Part shown: positions 44,741 through 58,071 of the stretch, piece by piece
Layout: the number at the start of each line of letters is the position of its first letter
Numbering within the stretch: the stretch's first letter is position 1
Source: Martelella mediterranea
GTDB taxonomy: Bacteria > Pseudomonadota > Alphaproteobacteria > Rhizobiales > Rhizobiaceae
DNA: 64,000 nucleotides
Direction of reading: 5' to 3'
Assembly (NCBI GenBank): GCA_003001975.1
Contig: PVUG01000008.1
Location: 62,001 to 126,000 of the forward strand
Notes under the pieces: model-generated
What the model saw: only the letters and a program-made list of their open reading frames with translations
Databases searched by the model: none
Told to the model about the DNA's origin: nothing
Position numbers and translations under genes: made by a program

Positions 44741-45736
44741 TCAGGCCGCGCCGATCCGCAGGAAATCGTGGAAATGCACGATGCCGACCGGACGGTTGTC
44801 GTCATCGACCACCATCAGCGCGGAAATATTGTGCTTGTGGATCAGTGCCAGCGCACCGGACACCATCATCGACGGCTTCACCGTCTTCGGCCCGGCCGTC
44901 ATCACATCGTCGACGGCAAGCGCACTCATGTCGCGCGACAGGTTGCGCGCCAGGTCGCCATCGGTGACGATGCCTGCCAGCCGGCCGTCACCCGACAGCA
45001 CGCCGACGCAGCCGAAGCGCCGCTTCGACAATTCCATGATCGCCTGCGGCAGCGGCGTGCCCGAACGCACCAGCGGAATTTCCTCGCCCACATGCATGAT
45101 ATCGGCCACATGCGAAAGCAGCGCGCCGAGCTTGCCGCCCGGGTGATAGACCTTGAAATCGCCCGCGGAAAAGCCCCGCACTTCAAGCAGCGCAATCGCC
45201 AGCGCATCGCCAAGCGCAAGCTGCATGGTCGTCGACGTCGTCGGCGCAAGCCCGTGCGGACAGGCTTCTTCGGCCTTCGGCAGGGCGAGCACGATATCGG
45301 CCGCCAGCGCCAGTGACGATTTCACCCCGGCGGTAATCGCAATCAGCGGAATGGCAAAACGGCGCGTATAGGCGACCAGCGCCGTCAGTTCGCTGCTTTC
45401 TCCGCTCCACGAAAGCGCGACCACGGCGTCTTTCTGGGAAATCATTCCCATATCGCCGTGATTGGCCTCGGCGGGATGCACGAAAAAGGCCGGCGTGCCG
45501 GTGGACGCGAAGGTCGCCGCAATCTTGGTGCCGATATGACCGCTCTTGCCGACGCCGGAGATAATCACATGCCCCTGCGTTTCCCGAAGCAGCGCGACGG
45601 CTTTGTCAAAAGGTTCCGCCAGCCCGTTTTCAAGTGCTGCAGCAAGCGCATCCAGCCCCTTGCGCTCGAATGCGATCGTCCTGAGTGCCGAACGGGTTGC
45701 GTCGTTGCTGACGGTCTTGTCTGTCACATCTGCCAT
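44741..45736 (-). CDS. kdsD: arabinose-5-phosphate isomerase (KpsF/GutQ/KdsD)
   Basis: The enzyme interconverts ribulose-5-phosphate and arabinose-5-phosphate, supplying KDO for lipopolysaccharide core synthesis. The SIS domain covers roughly residues 40-175 (GKSGHIGTKIAATFASTGTPAFFVHPAEANHGDMGMI), and two CBS domains occupy about 210-330 (VDDVMTAGPKTVKPSMMVSG, HNISALMVVDDDNRPVGIVHFHDFLR). Length 331 is standard. It stands alone between nfeD (convergent) and the esterase gene. Confidence 0.93.
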   Translation of the reverse strand: MADVTDKTVSNDATRSALRTIAFERKGLDALAAALENGLAEPFDKAVALLRETQGHVIISGVGKSGHIGTKIAATFASTGTPAFFVHPAEANHGDMGMISQKDAVVALSWSGESSELTALVAYTRRFAIPLIAITAGVKSSLALAADIVLALPKAEEACPHGLAPTTSTTMQLALGDALAIALLEVRGFSAGDFKVYHPGGKLGALLSHVADIMHVGEEIPLVRSGTPLPQAIMELSKRRFGCVGVLSGDGRLAGIVTDGDLARNLSRDMSALAVDDVMTAGPKTVKPSMMVSGALALIHKHNISALMVVDDDNRPVGIVHFHDFLRIGAA

Positions 45737-45808
45737 GCACCGCTGTTAGCGCCTTTGGGTTTTGCAATCAATAACCATTCGGTCGCAGGGGGGCACCGGC
45801 TGCGGCTC

Positions 45809-46675
45809 TCAACCTGCCTGCTGCGTTGTTGCCGTCTTTGCGGCTTTGCGCTTCATCCAGTCGACAGCAAGCCCCGGCCATGCCGCCTGGGTGCCATCGA
45901 GTGCGCGCAAGGCGAAACCATGCGGCGCATCGGCAAACACATGCAGGTCGACATCCAGCGCCCCGGCTGCTGCCGTTTCGACATAGCGCAACGCATGCTG
46001 CAGCGGTACCGACCGGTCATTAAGCGCATAGGCGAGAAACACCGGGACCGGCGGCAGCCCGTGGGGGTAATCGGCAAGGCCGATCGGCCAGTCGTCATAA
46101 AAATCCTGTTTTTCCACCGGCGGATAATCCGGCTTGCCTTCCGGGAACTTGTGTTTGCGGTGATTGGCATTGATCGGAGCATAGGCAATCACCGCGCCAG
46201 CGGGCTTCAGGTCGTGGCTTTGGCAGGCCATGACCCCGGCAAGATGGCCGCCGGACGACAGCCCGACATGAAACAGCGGCAGATCGCCTTGCTCCGCCGC
46301 CACAACATCAAGCGCCCGCAACCCGTCGGCAAGCGCTATGTCTTTCGGGTGAACCCCGCCCTTGCCATCGGGGGCGCCGGGAAGCCGGTGCACGACCAGA
46401 TGAGCATCGATACCCTGCGCGTTCAGCCAGGACGCAACCTCTGCCCCCTCCTTGTCATAGACCAGTTTCGTATATCCGCCGCCGACAAAGAGCAGCGCCC
46501 GCGCCCAGGGATCACGTGCCCGCCAGGTGTGAACCTCCGGGCGGCTGACGGCATCGAACTGCCGGTCGGGCCAACACCCCTGCAACCGGTTCTCCGCCCC
46601 TTCAGCGAGCGGAACGATATTCGGTTCTAACGGCATGTCGGCGTTTAAGGGCATGATCAGTTCTTTCGGCAACAA
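45809..46675 (-). CDS. alpha/beta hydrolase (HSL/acetyl-esterase-like)
   Basis: This is a 288-residue hydrolase. An oxyanion-type LLFVGGGY segment precedes the nucleophile elbow GLSSGGHLAGV (serine near residue 152), and the last third contains HGFALRAL, which likely supplies the catalytic histidine. This pattern fits the hormone-sensitive-lipase-like esterases with acetyl or short-chain substrates. The substrate is unknown. Start choice is uncertain because ATGs occur at residues 1, 8 and 14. It lies downstream of galU on the same strand, separated by the terminator at 46713. Confidence 0.78.
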   Translation of the reverse strand: MLPKELIMPLNADMPLEPNIVPLAEGAENRLQGCWPDRQFDAVSRPEVHTWRARDPWARALLFVGGGYTKLVYDKEGAEVASWLNAQGIDAHLVVHRLPGAPDGKGGVHPKDIALADGLRALDVVAAEQGDLPLFHVGLSSGGHLAGVMACQSHDLKPAGAVIAYAPINANHRKHKFPEGKPDYPPVEKQDFYDDWPIGLADYPHGLPPVPVFLAYALNDRSVPLQHALRYVETAAAGALDVDLHVFADAPHGFALRALDGTQAAWPGLAVDWMKRKAAKTATTQQAG

Positions 46676-46712
46676 AAAAGGCGACGCATGTGCGCCGCCC
46701 GGTTTTCATGAC

Positions 46713-46735
46713 GAGGCCCGGTCTTGCCGGGCCTC
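46713..46735. terminator. hairpin terminator downstream of galU
   Basis: GAGGCCCGG-N5-CCGGGCCTC is a perfect nine-base stem 18 bases beyond the galU stop on the minus strand. There is no long T-run on the minus side, so termination may be weak or Rho-assisted. Confidence 0.6.
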
Positions 46736-46752
46736 ATTGTATTTCCGGTCTG

Positions 46753-47640
46753 TTATTTCAGCGCGGCGATCAGGGCTTTGAGATCGTCTTCGACCTTCGG
46801 ACGAATGTCGTCACGCTTCAGTGCCAATGCGATATTGGCGATGATGAAGCCTTCCTTCGAGCCGCAGTCGAAGGTCTGGCCATCGAACTTGTAGCCGAAG
46901 AACTCCTGCTCGCCGGCAAGCTTCAGCATGCCGTCGGTCAGCTGGATTTCGTTACCGGCGCCGCGTTCGAGCGTTTCCAGGATCGGGAAAATCTCCGGCT
47001 GCAGGATATAGCGGCCGTTGATGAAGTAATTGGACGGTGCTGTGCCCGGTTCAGGCTTTTCGACCATCTGGGTGATCTTGAAACCGTTGCCGACGGCATC
47101 GCCAACACCGACGATACCGTATTTATGCGCCAGTTCCGGGTCGCATTCCTCAACGGAAACGACATTGCCGCCGGAAACCTCGTAAACATCCATCATGCCC
47201 TTCAGGCACGGCGTTTCGGCATCCATGACCATGTCGGGCAGGATCAGCGCGAACGGCTCGGGGCCGACGATTTCGCGCGAGCACCACACGGCGTGGCCAA
47301 GCCCGTGCGGCTCCTGCTGGCGGGTAAAGGTGGAGGTGCCGGCTTCCGGCAACATCGAAGAGAGCAGGCTCAGTTCGGCATTCTTGTTGCGCGCCTTCAG
47401 CGTTGCTTCCAGCTCGTACTGGATATCGAAATAGTCTTCGATAACGTGTTTGTTGCGGCCCGTGACAAAAACAAAGTGTTCGATACCGGCTTCAATCGCC
47501 TCATCGACAACATACTGGATGATCGGTTTATCCACGACCGGAAGCATTTCCTTGGGAACAACCTTGGTTGCGGGAAGAAACCGCGTTCCAAGACCGGCAA
47601 CCGGCAAAACCGCCTTACGAACCTTCTTGTTGTGAGCCAA
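46753..47640 (-). CDS. galU: UTP-glucose-1-phosphate uridylyltransferase
   Basis: GalU makes UDP-glucose for exopolysaccharide, lipopolysaccharide and osmoregulated glucan synthesis. The nucleotide-binding signature is [20 protein letters not shown] near the N-terminus, followed by [30 protein letters not shown] and a C-terminal [14 protein letters not shown]. The open frame begins at ATG 47655. However, AAGGAG lies inside that start, six bases before a TTG at 47640, so TTG initiation giving [14 protein letters not shown] (295 residues) is more likely. A leader hairpin precedes the gene. Confidence 0.93.
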   Translation of the reverse strand: MAHNKKVRKAVLPVAGLGTRFLPATKVVPKEMLPVVDKPIIQYVVDEAIEAGIEHFVFVTGRNKHVIEDYFDIQYELEATLKARNKNAELSLLSSMLPEAGTSTFTRQQEPHGLGHAVWCSREIVGPEPFALILPDMVMDAETPCLKGMMDVYEVSGGNVVSVEECDPELAHKYGIVGVGDAVGNGFKITQMVEKPEPGTAPSNYFINGRYILQPEIFPILETLERGAGNEIQLTDGMLKLAGEQEFFGYKFDGQTFDCGSKEGFIIANIALALKRDDIRPKVEDDLKALIAALK

Positions 47641-47669
47641 AATACTCTCCTTCATTGCAATGACTGAAA

Positions 47670-47708
47670 AAGCCTAAAACCAATTTTTTTCCAATATTGG
47701 TCAGGCTT
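47670..47708 (-). promoter_or_regulatory. hairpin in the galU leader
   Basis: On the minus strand AAGCCT and ACCAAT pair with ATTGGT and AGGCTT around an A-rich loop, and TTTTTC follows immediately. It resembles an intrinsic terminator or attenuator between gltD and galU. Whether it ends readthrough from gltBD or regulates galU cannot be told. Confidence 0.5.
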
Positions 47709-47861
47709 AGCAAGATGCAAGAGGGGGTGCAATTCGACGACACGGCGGTTGGCCGGTTTTTCGGTCCGATTGCCTCTTTTTTTCGGAAAAAGTCCATCAG
47801 CCCGGCGCCGGAACAGCACCGCGCGGATTGTCGGTAAAAGAGGACTTACGCAGAAGGCAGA

Positions 47862-47903
47862 CCGCCCTTGCAACCGGAAACGGTATTCCGGCTACAAGGG
47901 CGG
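47862..47903 (-). terminator. 16-bp hairpin after gltD
   Basis: In minus-strand RNA CCGCCCUUGUAGCCGG pairs fully with CCGGUUGCAAGGGCGG through two G-U wobbles. The opposite strand would have A-C mismatches there, so the structure is built for the gltBD transcript. It lies ten bases beyond the gltD stop codon; no U-run follows. Confidence 0.6.
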
Positions 47904-47912
47904 AAAAAAACA

Positions 47913-49367
47913 TCAGCGCGGCAGCAGGGTCTCACCCATCAGCGTTTCATCGATCGCGCGCGCTGCCTGACGGCCTTCGCGGATCGCCCAGACGACCAGC
48001 GACTGGCCGCGACGGATATCACCGGCCGCCCAGAGCTTGTCGACCGAGGTTTTGTAATCCTGGTCATTGGCAACGACATTGACCGCACCGCGCTGGTTGG
48101 TGTTCAGCTCCAGCCTGCCATCCAGTTCGGCAACGAGGCCTTCCTTGTGGGGCCCCAGAAAGCCGAGCGCGATAAAGGCGAGATCGGCCTTGATGACGAA
48201 TTCCGTACCGGCAATCGGCCGCCGCTTTTCGTCAACATGGCAGCACTTCACACCGGTGAGAACACCGTCCTCACCGACAAATTCAAGCGTCCCCACCTGG
48301 AATTCACGGATCGCGCCTTCCGCCTGCGAGGACGACGTCCGCATCTTGGTCGGCCAGAACGGCCAGACCGCGAGCTTGTCTTCCTTTTCCGGCGGCTGCG
48401 GGCGAATGTCGAGCTGGGTCACCTTGACCGCGCCCTGACGGAATGCGGTTCCGACACAGTCCGACGCCGTATCGCCGCCGCCCACGACAACCACATGCTT
48501 GCCGCCTGCCAGAATGGGTTCCGACGGCCAGCCGGTGCTCTCGATATTCTCGCGACCAACCCGCCGGTTCTGCTGAACCAGGAACGGCATGGCATCATAG
48601 ACGCCGTGAATATCGCTGCCTTCGATCCCGGACGGACGCGGGGCTTCCGAGCCGCCGCTGTAGAGCACGGCATCATAATCGGAAAGCAGTTGTTCGACCT
48701 TCACATCGACGCCGATATTGACGCCGCAATGGAAGGTCACGCCTTCGCCGCGCATCTGCTCGACACGGCGGTCGATGAAGTTCTTCTCCATCTTGAAATC
48801 GGGAATGCCGTAGCGCAACAGCCCGCCGGGCCGGGATTCGCGCTCATAAACGTCAACCTCGTGGCCGGCGCGGCCAAGCTGCTGGGCAGCCGCCATGCCG
48901 GTCGGGCCGGAGCCGATGATGGCAACCCGCTTGCCGGTCTTCATCGTTGCCGGCTTGGGCACGATGTAGCCAAGCTCATACGCCTTGTCGGCAATCGCCT
49001 GTTCGATGGTCTTGATGGCAACCGGGATGTCTTCCAGGTTCAGCGTGCACGACTCCTCGCACGGCGCCGGGCAGACACGGCCGGTAAATTCCGGGAAGTT
49101 GTTGGTCGAATGCAGGTTTGCAATCGCCTCCTTCCAGTTGCCATTGTAGATGAGGTCGTTCCAGTCCGGAATCTGGTTGTGAATCGGACAGCCGGTCGGG
49201 CCGTGGCAATAGGGAATGCCACAGTCCATGCAACGGGCGGCCTGTTTCTGCACTTCCGGTTCCGACATCGGGATGGTGAATTCACGGAAGTGGCGAATGC
49301 GGTCGGAGGCCGGCTGATACTTCGCCACCTGCCGGTCGATTTCCAAAAACCCAGTAACCTTGCCCAT
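47913..49367 (-). CDS. gltD: glutamate synthase (NADPH) small subunit
   Basis: GltD transfers electrons from NADPH through FAD and iron-sulfur centres to the large subunit for glutamate synthesis. The N-terminal domain has cysteine motifs for [4Fe-4S] clusters (CMDCGIPYCHGPTGCPIHN, then CPAPCEESCTL). FAD- and NADPH-binding Rossmann motifs follow (VAIIGSGPTGMAAAQQLGRAG and VVVVGGGDTASDC). Length 484 is standard. It follows gltB by about 100 bases on the same strand, and together they form NADPH-GOGAT. Confidence 0.96.
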   Translation of the reverse strand: MGKVTGFLEIDRQVAKYQPASDRIRHFREFTIPMSEPEVQKQAARCMDCGIPYCHGPTGCPIHNQIPDWNDLIYNGNWKEAIANLHSTNNFPEFTGRVCPAPCEESCTLNLEDIPVAIKTIEQAIADKAYELGYIVPKPATMKTGKRVAIIGSGPTGMAAAQQLGRAGHEVDVYERESRPGGLLRYGIPDFKMEKNFIDRRVEQMRGEGVTFHCGVNIGVDVKVEQLLSDYDAVLYSGGSEAPRPSGIEGSDIHGVYDAMPFLVQQNRRVGRENIESTGWPSEPILAGGKHVVVVGGGDTASDCVGTAFRQGAVKVTQLDIRPQPPEKEDKLAVWPFWPTKMRTSSSQAEGAIREFQVGTLEFVGEDGVLTGVKCCHVDEKRRPIAGTEFVIKADLAFIALGFLGPHKEGLVAELDGRLELNTNQRGAVNVVANDQDYKTSVDKLWAAGDIRRGQSLVVWAIREGRQAARAIDETLMGETLLPR

Positions 49368-49471
49368 TTCGTAATCCTGACTGCTTCAAGCTGATATTTC
49401 GCGCCCCTGGCGCGCGCAAGAAAGCGCCCCGCACACACGCGGACGGGACGCCGACAGTTATCCTTTGCCTG

Positions 49472-54196
<4,725 letters not shown>

Positions 54197-54784
54197 ACAA
54201 GATCTCCTTAAAACCTGCAGAAATGCAGGTGAAGCCGGATCGTGGAGCAGGCGGATAGAAAAGGCGCAAATCCACCCTGCTTGCCGCAATCATCTTTCGT
54301 TTAGGACCGGATTGACCATATCAACGGCGCTCCGGTCGATAGTCCTGCCAAGGCGTGCCGGAACGAGGTCTCCGCTTACACGATCATTATAGACCATAAA
54401 GCGGCAGGACGTCAGCCCCTTGCTAGCGGCACACGGCACAGCCGGACACAAAAATAGGACAGCATAACTGTCCTATCTTCATCTCATGCCAGAAACATCG
54501 GAAAGTCGCAAGCAAATAATGAAAATGCGCACCCGGCTGGGAGAGATTATTACCAATCCGGCTCAGACCGCGCAACAAAGTTACTTTTCTTCATCCACTT
54601 TCGAAACACCTGAAAGAAAAAGGCATTTTATAGGCAGATTCCACGTCGCTGCGAGGCATACACGCAATCTCCTGCGAAAATCAGCCGGCACACCCCCGTT
54701 TACCGGAAAGCCCCTTTACACACAGCGGCCTTTTCCGTGATATCCCGAAAACCGCATTCCCGAACGTTTTTGAGGTCCTTATCC
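54197..54784. other. intergenic region between gltB and the threonine aldolase gene
   Basis: About 590 bases between divergent genes. It contains the gltB promoter region and a perfect inverted repeat (54454-54476). An 84-codon frame (54486-54740) starts ten bases after the repeat but has no ribosome site and no family resemblance, so it is not called. Confidence 0.5.
54454..54476. promoter_or_regulatory. inverted repeat, candidate operator
   Basis: ATAGGACAG-CATAA-CTGTCCTAT is a perfect nine-base inverted repeat with a five-base spacer in non-coding DNA. It looks like a dimeric repressor site, but the bound protein and the controlled gene (gltB side or threonine aldolase side) are unknown. 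Confidence 0.5.
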
Positions 54785-55855
54785 ATGTTTTTTGCATCCG
54801 ACAACTGGTCCGGCGCCCATCCAGCCATCGGCGAGGCGCTGATGCGCGAACAGTCGGGCTATGCAAATGCCTATGGCGCCAGCCCGCTCGACCGCAAGAT
54901 CGAGGCCCGGTTCAACGACATCTTCGAACGTGAAGTTGCCGTCTTCTTCGTCGGCACCGGCACGGCGGCCAATTCGCTGGCGCTGTCATCTGTCGGGCGG
55001 CCGGGCGGCGTGGTCTTCTGCCACAAGGACGCCCACATCGCCAATGACGAAGGCGGCGCGCCGGAATATTTCACCGGCGGCGGCAGGCTGGCCACCGTTT
55101 CGGGGCCGCAGGGCAAGATGACGCCGGACGAACTTGAACGCATCGTCGCACGCTATCCGGCAGACTTTATCCACCACGGCCAGCCGATGGCCGTCTCCCT
55201 CACCCAGTCGACGGAAGTCGGCACCGTCTATGGGCTTGATGAAATCGCAGCGCTCACAGCCGTCGCAAAGAAAGGCAACCTGCCAGTCCATATGGACGGC
55301 GCCCGCTTTGCCAATGCGCTGGTCGCCCTCGACACGACGCCGGCCGAAATGACATGGAAGCGCGGCATCGACATCGTCTCCTTCGGCGGCACCAAGAACG
55401 GCTGCTGGTGCGCGGAGGCCATCGTGTTCATGAACCCCGAACAGGCGCGGGAAATGCCGTTCATCCGCAAGCGCGCGGCGCATCTCTTCTCCAAGACCCG
55501 CTTCATCTCCGCCCAGCTCGATGCCTACCTCACCGACGGGCTCTGGCTTGATCTCGCCCGCCACTCCAATGCCATGGCCGAACGCATGCGCGCGGCCTTC
55601 CGCCAGTCCGCCACAGCGCGTCTTGCCTGGGAAACGCAGTCCAACGAGGTCTTCATCGTGCTGCCGAAGGGCGCCGCCGAAGCCGCTCGCAAGGCCGGGG
55701 CACAGTTTTACGACTGGCTGACGCCGGCCGACCAGCCCGGACTTATCAATGACGGCGAGGTGCTGGCGCGTTGCGTGACCAGCTTCGCCACCACCGAAGC
55801 GGAAGTCGACCGTTTCGTCTCTTTCCTTGAAGCCGAAACACTCACGCAGCAATAA
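54785..55855 (+). CDS. ltaE: low-specificity L-threonine aldolase (beta-eliminating lyase family)
   Basis: This PLP enzyme cleaves threonine or allo-threonine to glycine and acetaldehyde. From ATG 54785 it is 356 residues starting MFFASDNWSGAHPAI. The GTGTAANSLALSS phosphate-cup region is near residue 57, HMDGARFANALVAL supplies the aspartate, and the PLP lysine is K204 in VSFGGTKNGCW. The frame upstream to 54737 lacks family character. It is convergent with nothing nearby; the bufferin operon follows in the same direction after about 150 bases. Confidence 0.92.
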   Translation: MFFASDNWSGAHPAIGEALMREQSGYANAYGASPLDRKIEARFNDIFEREVAVFFVGTGTAANSLALSSVGRPGGVVFCHKDAHIANDEGGAPEYFTGGGRLATVSGPQGKMTPDELERIVARYPADFIHHGQPMAVSLTQSTEVGTVYGLDEIAALTAVAKKGNLPVHMDGARFANALVALDTTPAEMTWKRGIDIVSFGGTKNGCWCAEAIVFMNPEQAREMPFIRKRAAHLFSKTRFISAQLDAYLTDGLWLDLARHSNAMAERMRAAFRQSATARLAWETQSNEVFIVLPKGAAEAARKAGAQFYDWLTPADQPGLINDGEVLARCVTSFATTEAEVDRFVSFLEAETLTQQ

Positions 55856-55945
55856 CGCCCCCTCACAGACAGGTGACACGGCGTGACGGCAGAATGACGT
55901 GCCATTGATTTCCAGTTGAAGGCCGATTTTGGAATACTCCTGCTT

Positions 55946-55961
55946 GCAAGATCAATCTTGC
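55946..55961. promoter_or_regulatory. 16-bp palindrome upstream of bufA, candidate operator
   Basis: GCAAGAT-CA-ATCTTGC lies 42 bases before the bufA start and overlaps the expected promoter. Perfect seven-base arms suggest a dimeric regulator; its identity is unknown. Confidence 0.5.
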
Positions 55962-56002
55962 GCAACAATCGAATACACACATCGATCAAACAGGAGAGAT
56001 TC

Positions 56003-56302
56003 ATGTCGAGCACCAACAAAATCAACGCCGCCACGCTGGCCGGCGCACTTGCAATCGCCGTAACCGGTCTTGCGGCTTCCGCCCCCGCGCAGGCCGCCGA
56101 CGTCAAATGCTACGGCGTTGCTCTGGCTGGCCAGAACGACTGCGCCGCAGGCCCCGGCACCACCTGCGCGGGAACCTCCAAGGTCGACTATCAGGGCAAT
56201 TCCTGGAAGTCCGTTGCCGAAGGCTCCTGCACGACCATGAAACTGCCGGGCGACCGCATGGGTTCGCTGACGCCGCTCGACCGCGACCTTCCCGAAATGT
56301 GA
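56003..56302 (+). CDS. bufA: bufferin-type metallophore precursor (DUF2282/BufA family)
   Basis: This 99-residue preprotein has a signal peptide ([22 protein letters not shown]) and a short mature part with four cysteines, C36, C47, C55 and C76. The pattern is [20 protein letters not shown] then [15 protein letters not shown] and EGSC. This is the DUF2282 signature of bufferins, ribosomally made peptides whose cysteines are modified by an MNIO enzyme and which buffer copper in the periplasm. ATG 56003 has CAGGAGAG upstream. It heads a four-gene operon with the modification enzymes. Metal identity is inferred from the Caulobacter system. Confidence 0.88.
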   Translation: MSSTNKINAATLAGALAIAVTGLAASAPAQAADVKCYGVALAGQNDCAAGPGTTCAGTSKVDYQGNSWKSVAEGSCTTMKLPGDRMGSLTPLDRDLPEM

Positions 56303-56381
56303 TCACGGCTTGCATGCCGCCGGCGCGACCAGCATCGGCGGCATTTCCTTTCCGCCATCCATTATAACGGGAGCGACCGGC

Positions 56382-57275
56382 ATGGCCGAAGCACAACCGG
56401 GCCGTTTCGGCTCGCAATCGATACCCCACCGCGCGGGCACGGGCTTCAAGACGGCCCATGCCGACGCGATCCTGAATGACAGCTATCGCACGGGCTTTCT
56501 GGAAGTCCACGCCGAAAACTACATGGGCGCGGGTGGCCATCCACACCGCATTCTGACCCGCATGCGCGAAGACTTTCCGTTGTCCGTCCATGGCGTCGGC
56601 ATGTCGATCGGTTCGCCGCGCGGGATCGATCCCGATCATCTTGAACGCCTGAAAACCGTCGTCGATCGCTATCAGCCGGGCCTCGTCTCCGAACACCTGG
56701 CATGGTCGACCCACGACGACGCCTATTACAACGACCTTTTGCCGCTGCCCTATACGGACGAAACGCTGGCGCATATCGTCGATCACATCGACCAGGTGCA
56801 GAACCGGCTCAAGAGAAAGATCCTGCTGGAAAACCCGTCCACCTATGTGGCGTTTTCCGAGAGCACGATCCCCGAAACCCTGTTTCTGGACGAGATCGCC
56901 CGCAAAAGCGGTTGCGGCCTGCTGCTGGACGTCAACAATGTCCATGTCTCGGCCGTCAACAATGGTTTCGACGCCACATCCTACCTCAAATCCTTTCCGC
57001 TGGAGCGGGTAGGTGAGATCCATCTGGCCGGCCATGCCGAGGATGTCGACGATACCGGCGCGCCGTTGCTGATCGATGCCCATGACCGGCCGGTCGACGA
57101 TGCCGTCTGGGCGCTTTATGCCTTCGTCATCCGCCAGACCGGCCCCCTGCCGACACTGATCGAATGGGACAATGACGTGCCGGAGTGGCCGGTTCTCAAA
57201 CGCGAGGCGCAACTGGCCGAGGATGTCATGAAGAACGAAGGCGAGCGCTTCCTGCTCGGCGCCCGCCATGGCTGA
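56382..57275 (+). CDS. bufB: MNIO (DUF692) family post-translational modification enzyme BufB
   Basis: This 297-residue TIM-barrel protein of the multinuclear non-haem iron oxidase family modifies precursor cysteines into thiooxazole or oxazolone-type groups. Conserved metal-binding segments are EVHAENYMG, LSVHGVGMSIGS, VSEHLAWSTH, LLENPSTYVAF, LLLDVNNVHVSA and EIHLAGHAED. ATG 56382 with ACGGGAGCG upstream is preferred to the open frame from 56310. It is preceded by bufA and overlaps bufC by eight bases, matching the bufA-B-C layout. Confidence 0.9.
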   Translation: MAEAQPGRFGSQSIPHRAGTGFKTAHADAILNDSYRTGFLEVHAENYMGAGGHPHRILTRMREDFPLSVHGVGMSIGSPRGIDPDHLERLKTVVDRYQPGLVSEHLAWSTHDDAYYNDLLPLPYTDETLAHIVDHIDQVQNRLKRKILLENPSTYVAFSESTIPETLFLDEIARKSGCGLLLDVNNVHVSAVNNGFDATSYLKSFPLERVGEIHLAGHAEDVDDTGAPLLIDAHDRPVDDAVWALYAFVIRQTGPLPTLIEWDNDVPEWPVLKREAQLAEDVMKNEGERFLLGARHG

Positions 57276-58065
57276 ACCGCAAACGGCACAGGTGACGCTG
57301 AAGGGTTTCGCAATCGCCCTGCTTTCTCCGCCGGTCGAGACCGCACCGGCCGGGGTCGTCAATCCGCATGGCGGCCCGGCCGTCAAACGGTTCGGCGTTT
57401 ACCGCAACAATGTGGCCGTCGGCCTGAAAGCAGCGCTTGCAGACATCTTTCCGGTAACCCGGGACCTGGTGGGCGCGAACTTCTTTGCCGCAATGGCTGC
57501 CGAATATATCGCACGGGAACCGCCACGCTCACCCGTCCTTGCCGAATACGGACATGGGTTCGCCGGCTTCATCGCCGGCTTCATCGCCGGTTTTGCACCG
57601 GCACAGGAACTCTTCTTTCTTGCCGATGTCGCCCGGCTGGAACGGGCATGGCTCGATGCCTACCACGCCCTCGATATGACGCCGCTGTCGCCCGAAGCGC
57701 TGCAGCGATGTTCGCCGGAGGCGCTGATGGCTCTGACACTGAAGCCGCATCCGGCAGCACGTCTGCTGCGCTTCGATAGCGCGGCGGCCAGCATTTTCAC
57801 CCGCGTGCGCGACGGCTCGGGCCTCGAGGGCTTCGACCCGACGCCGGCGGAAATCGCGCTGATAAGCAGGCCCTATTTCGACGTCACGGTGATGACGCTT
57901 GCCCCCGGCAAAGCCGCCTTCTTCGAAACCCTCATGAGCGGCGGCACCATCGGCGAAGCCGTCGGGGCGGGAACGGAGACCGACCCGCAATTCGATCCGG
58001 CCGACGCATTTTCAGCAATGATCGGCACGGGCGCTTTCGCCGCCGCAGCCAGCACAGAGGAGTAG
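57268..58065 (+). CDS. bufC: BufC (DUF2063) RiPP recognition partner protein
   Basis: This 265-residue soluble protein has an N-terminal DUF2063/HvfC-BufC domain (VKRFGVYRNNVAVGLKAALA then DIFPVTRDLVGANFFAAMAA and EYIAREPPRSPVLAEYGHGF). A C-terminal part may act as the precursor-recognition partner of the MNIO enzyme. A short in-frame repeat (FIAGFIAGFIAGFAPA) is noticeable near residues 103-115 and may be a repeat expansion. The start overlaps bufB by eight bases, so the two proteins are translationally coupled. Confidence 0.88.
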   Translation: MAEPQTAQVTLKGFAIALLSPPVETAPAGVVNPHGGPAVKRFGVYRNNVAVGLKAALADIFPVTRDLVGANFFAAMAAEYIAREPPRSPVLAEYGHGFAGFIAGFIAGFAPAQELFFLADVARLERAWLDAYHALDMTPLSPEALQRCSPEALMALTLKPHPAARLLRFDSAAASIFTRVRDGSGLEGFDPTPAEIALISRPYFDVTVMTLAPGKAAFFETLMSGGTIGEAVGAGTETDPQFDPADAFSAMIGTGAFAAAASTEE

Positions 58066-58071
58066 ATCAAC

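Noticed and set aside
47868..49394. 508-codon open frame on the plus strand
   Set aside because: It is antisense to gltD, which has iron-sulfur and FAD motifs.
54486..54740. 84-codon frame just after the 54454 palindrome
   Set aside because: No ribosome site, no family resemblance and unbalanced composition; position after the palindrome alone is not enough.
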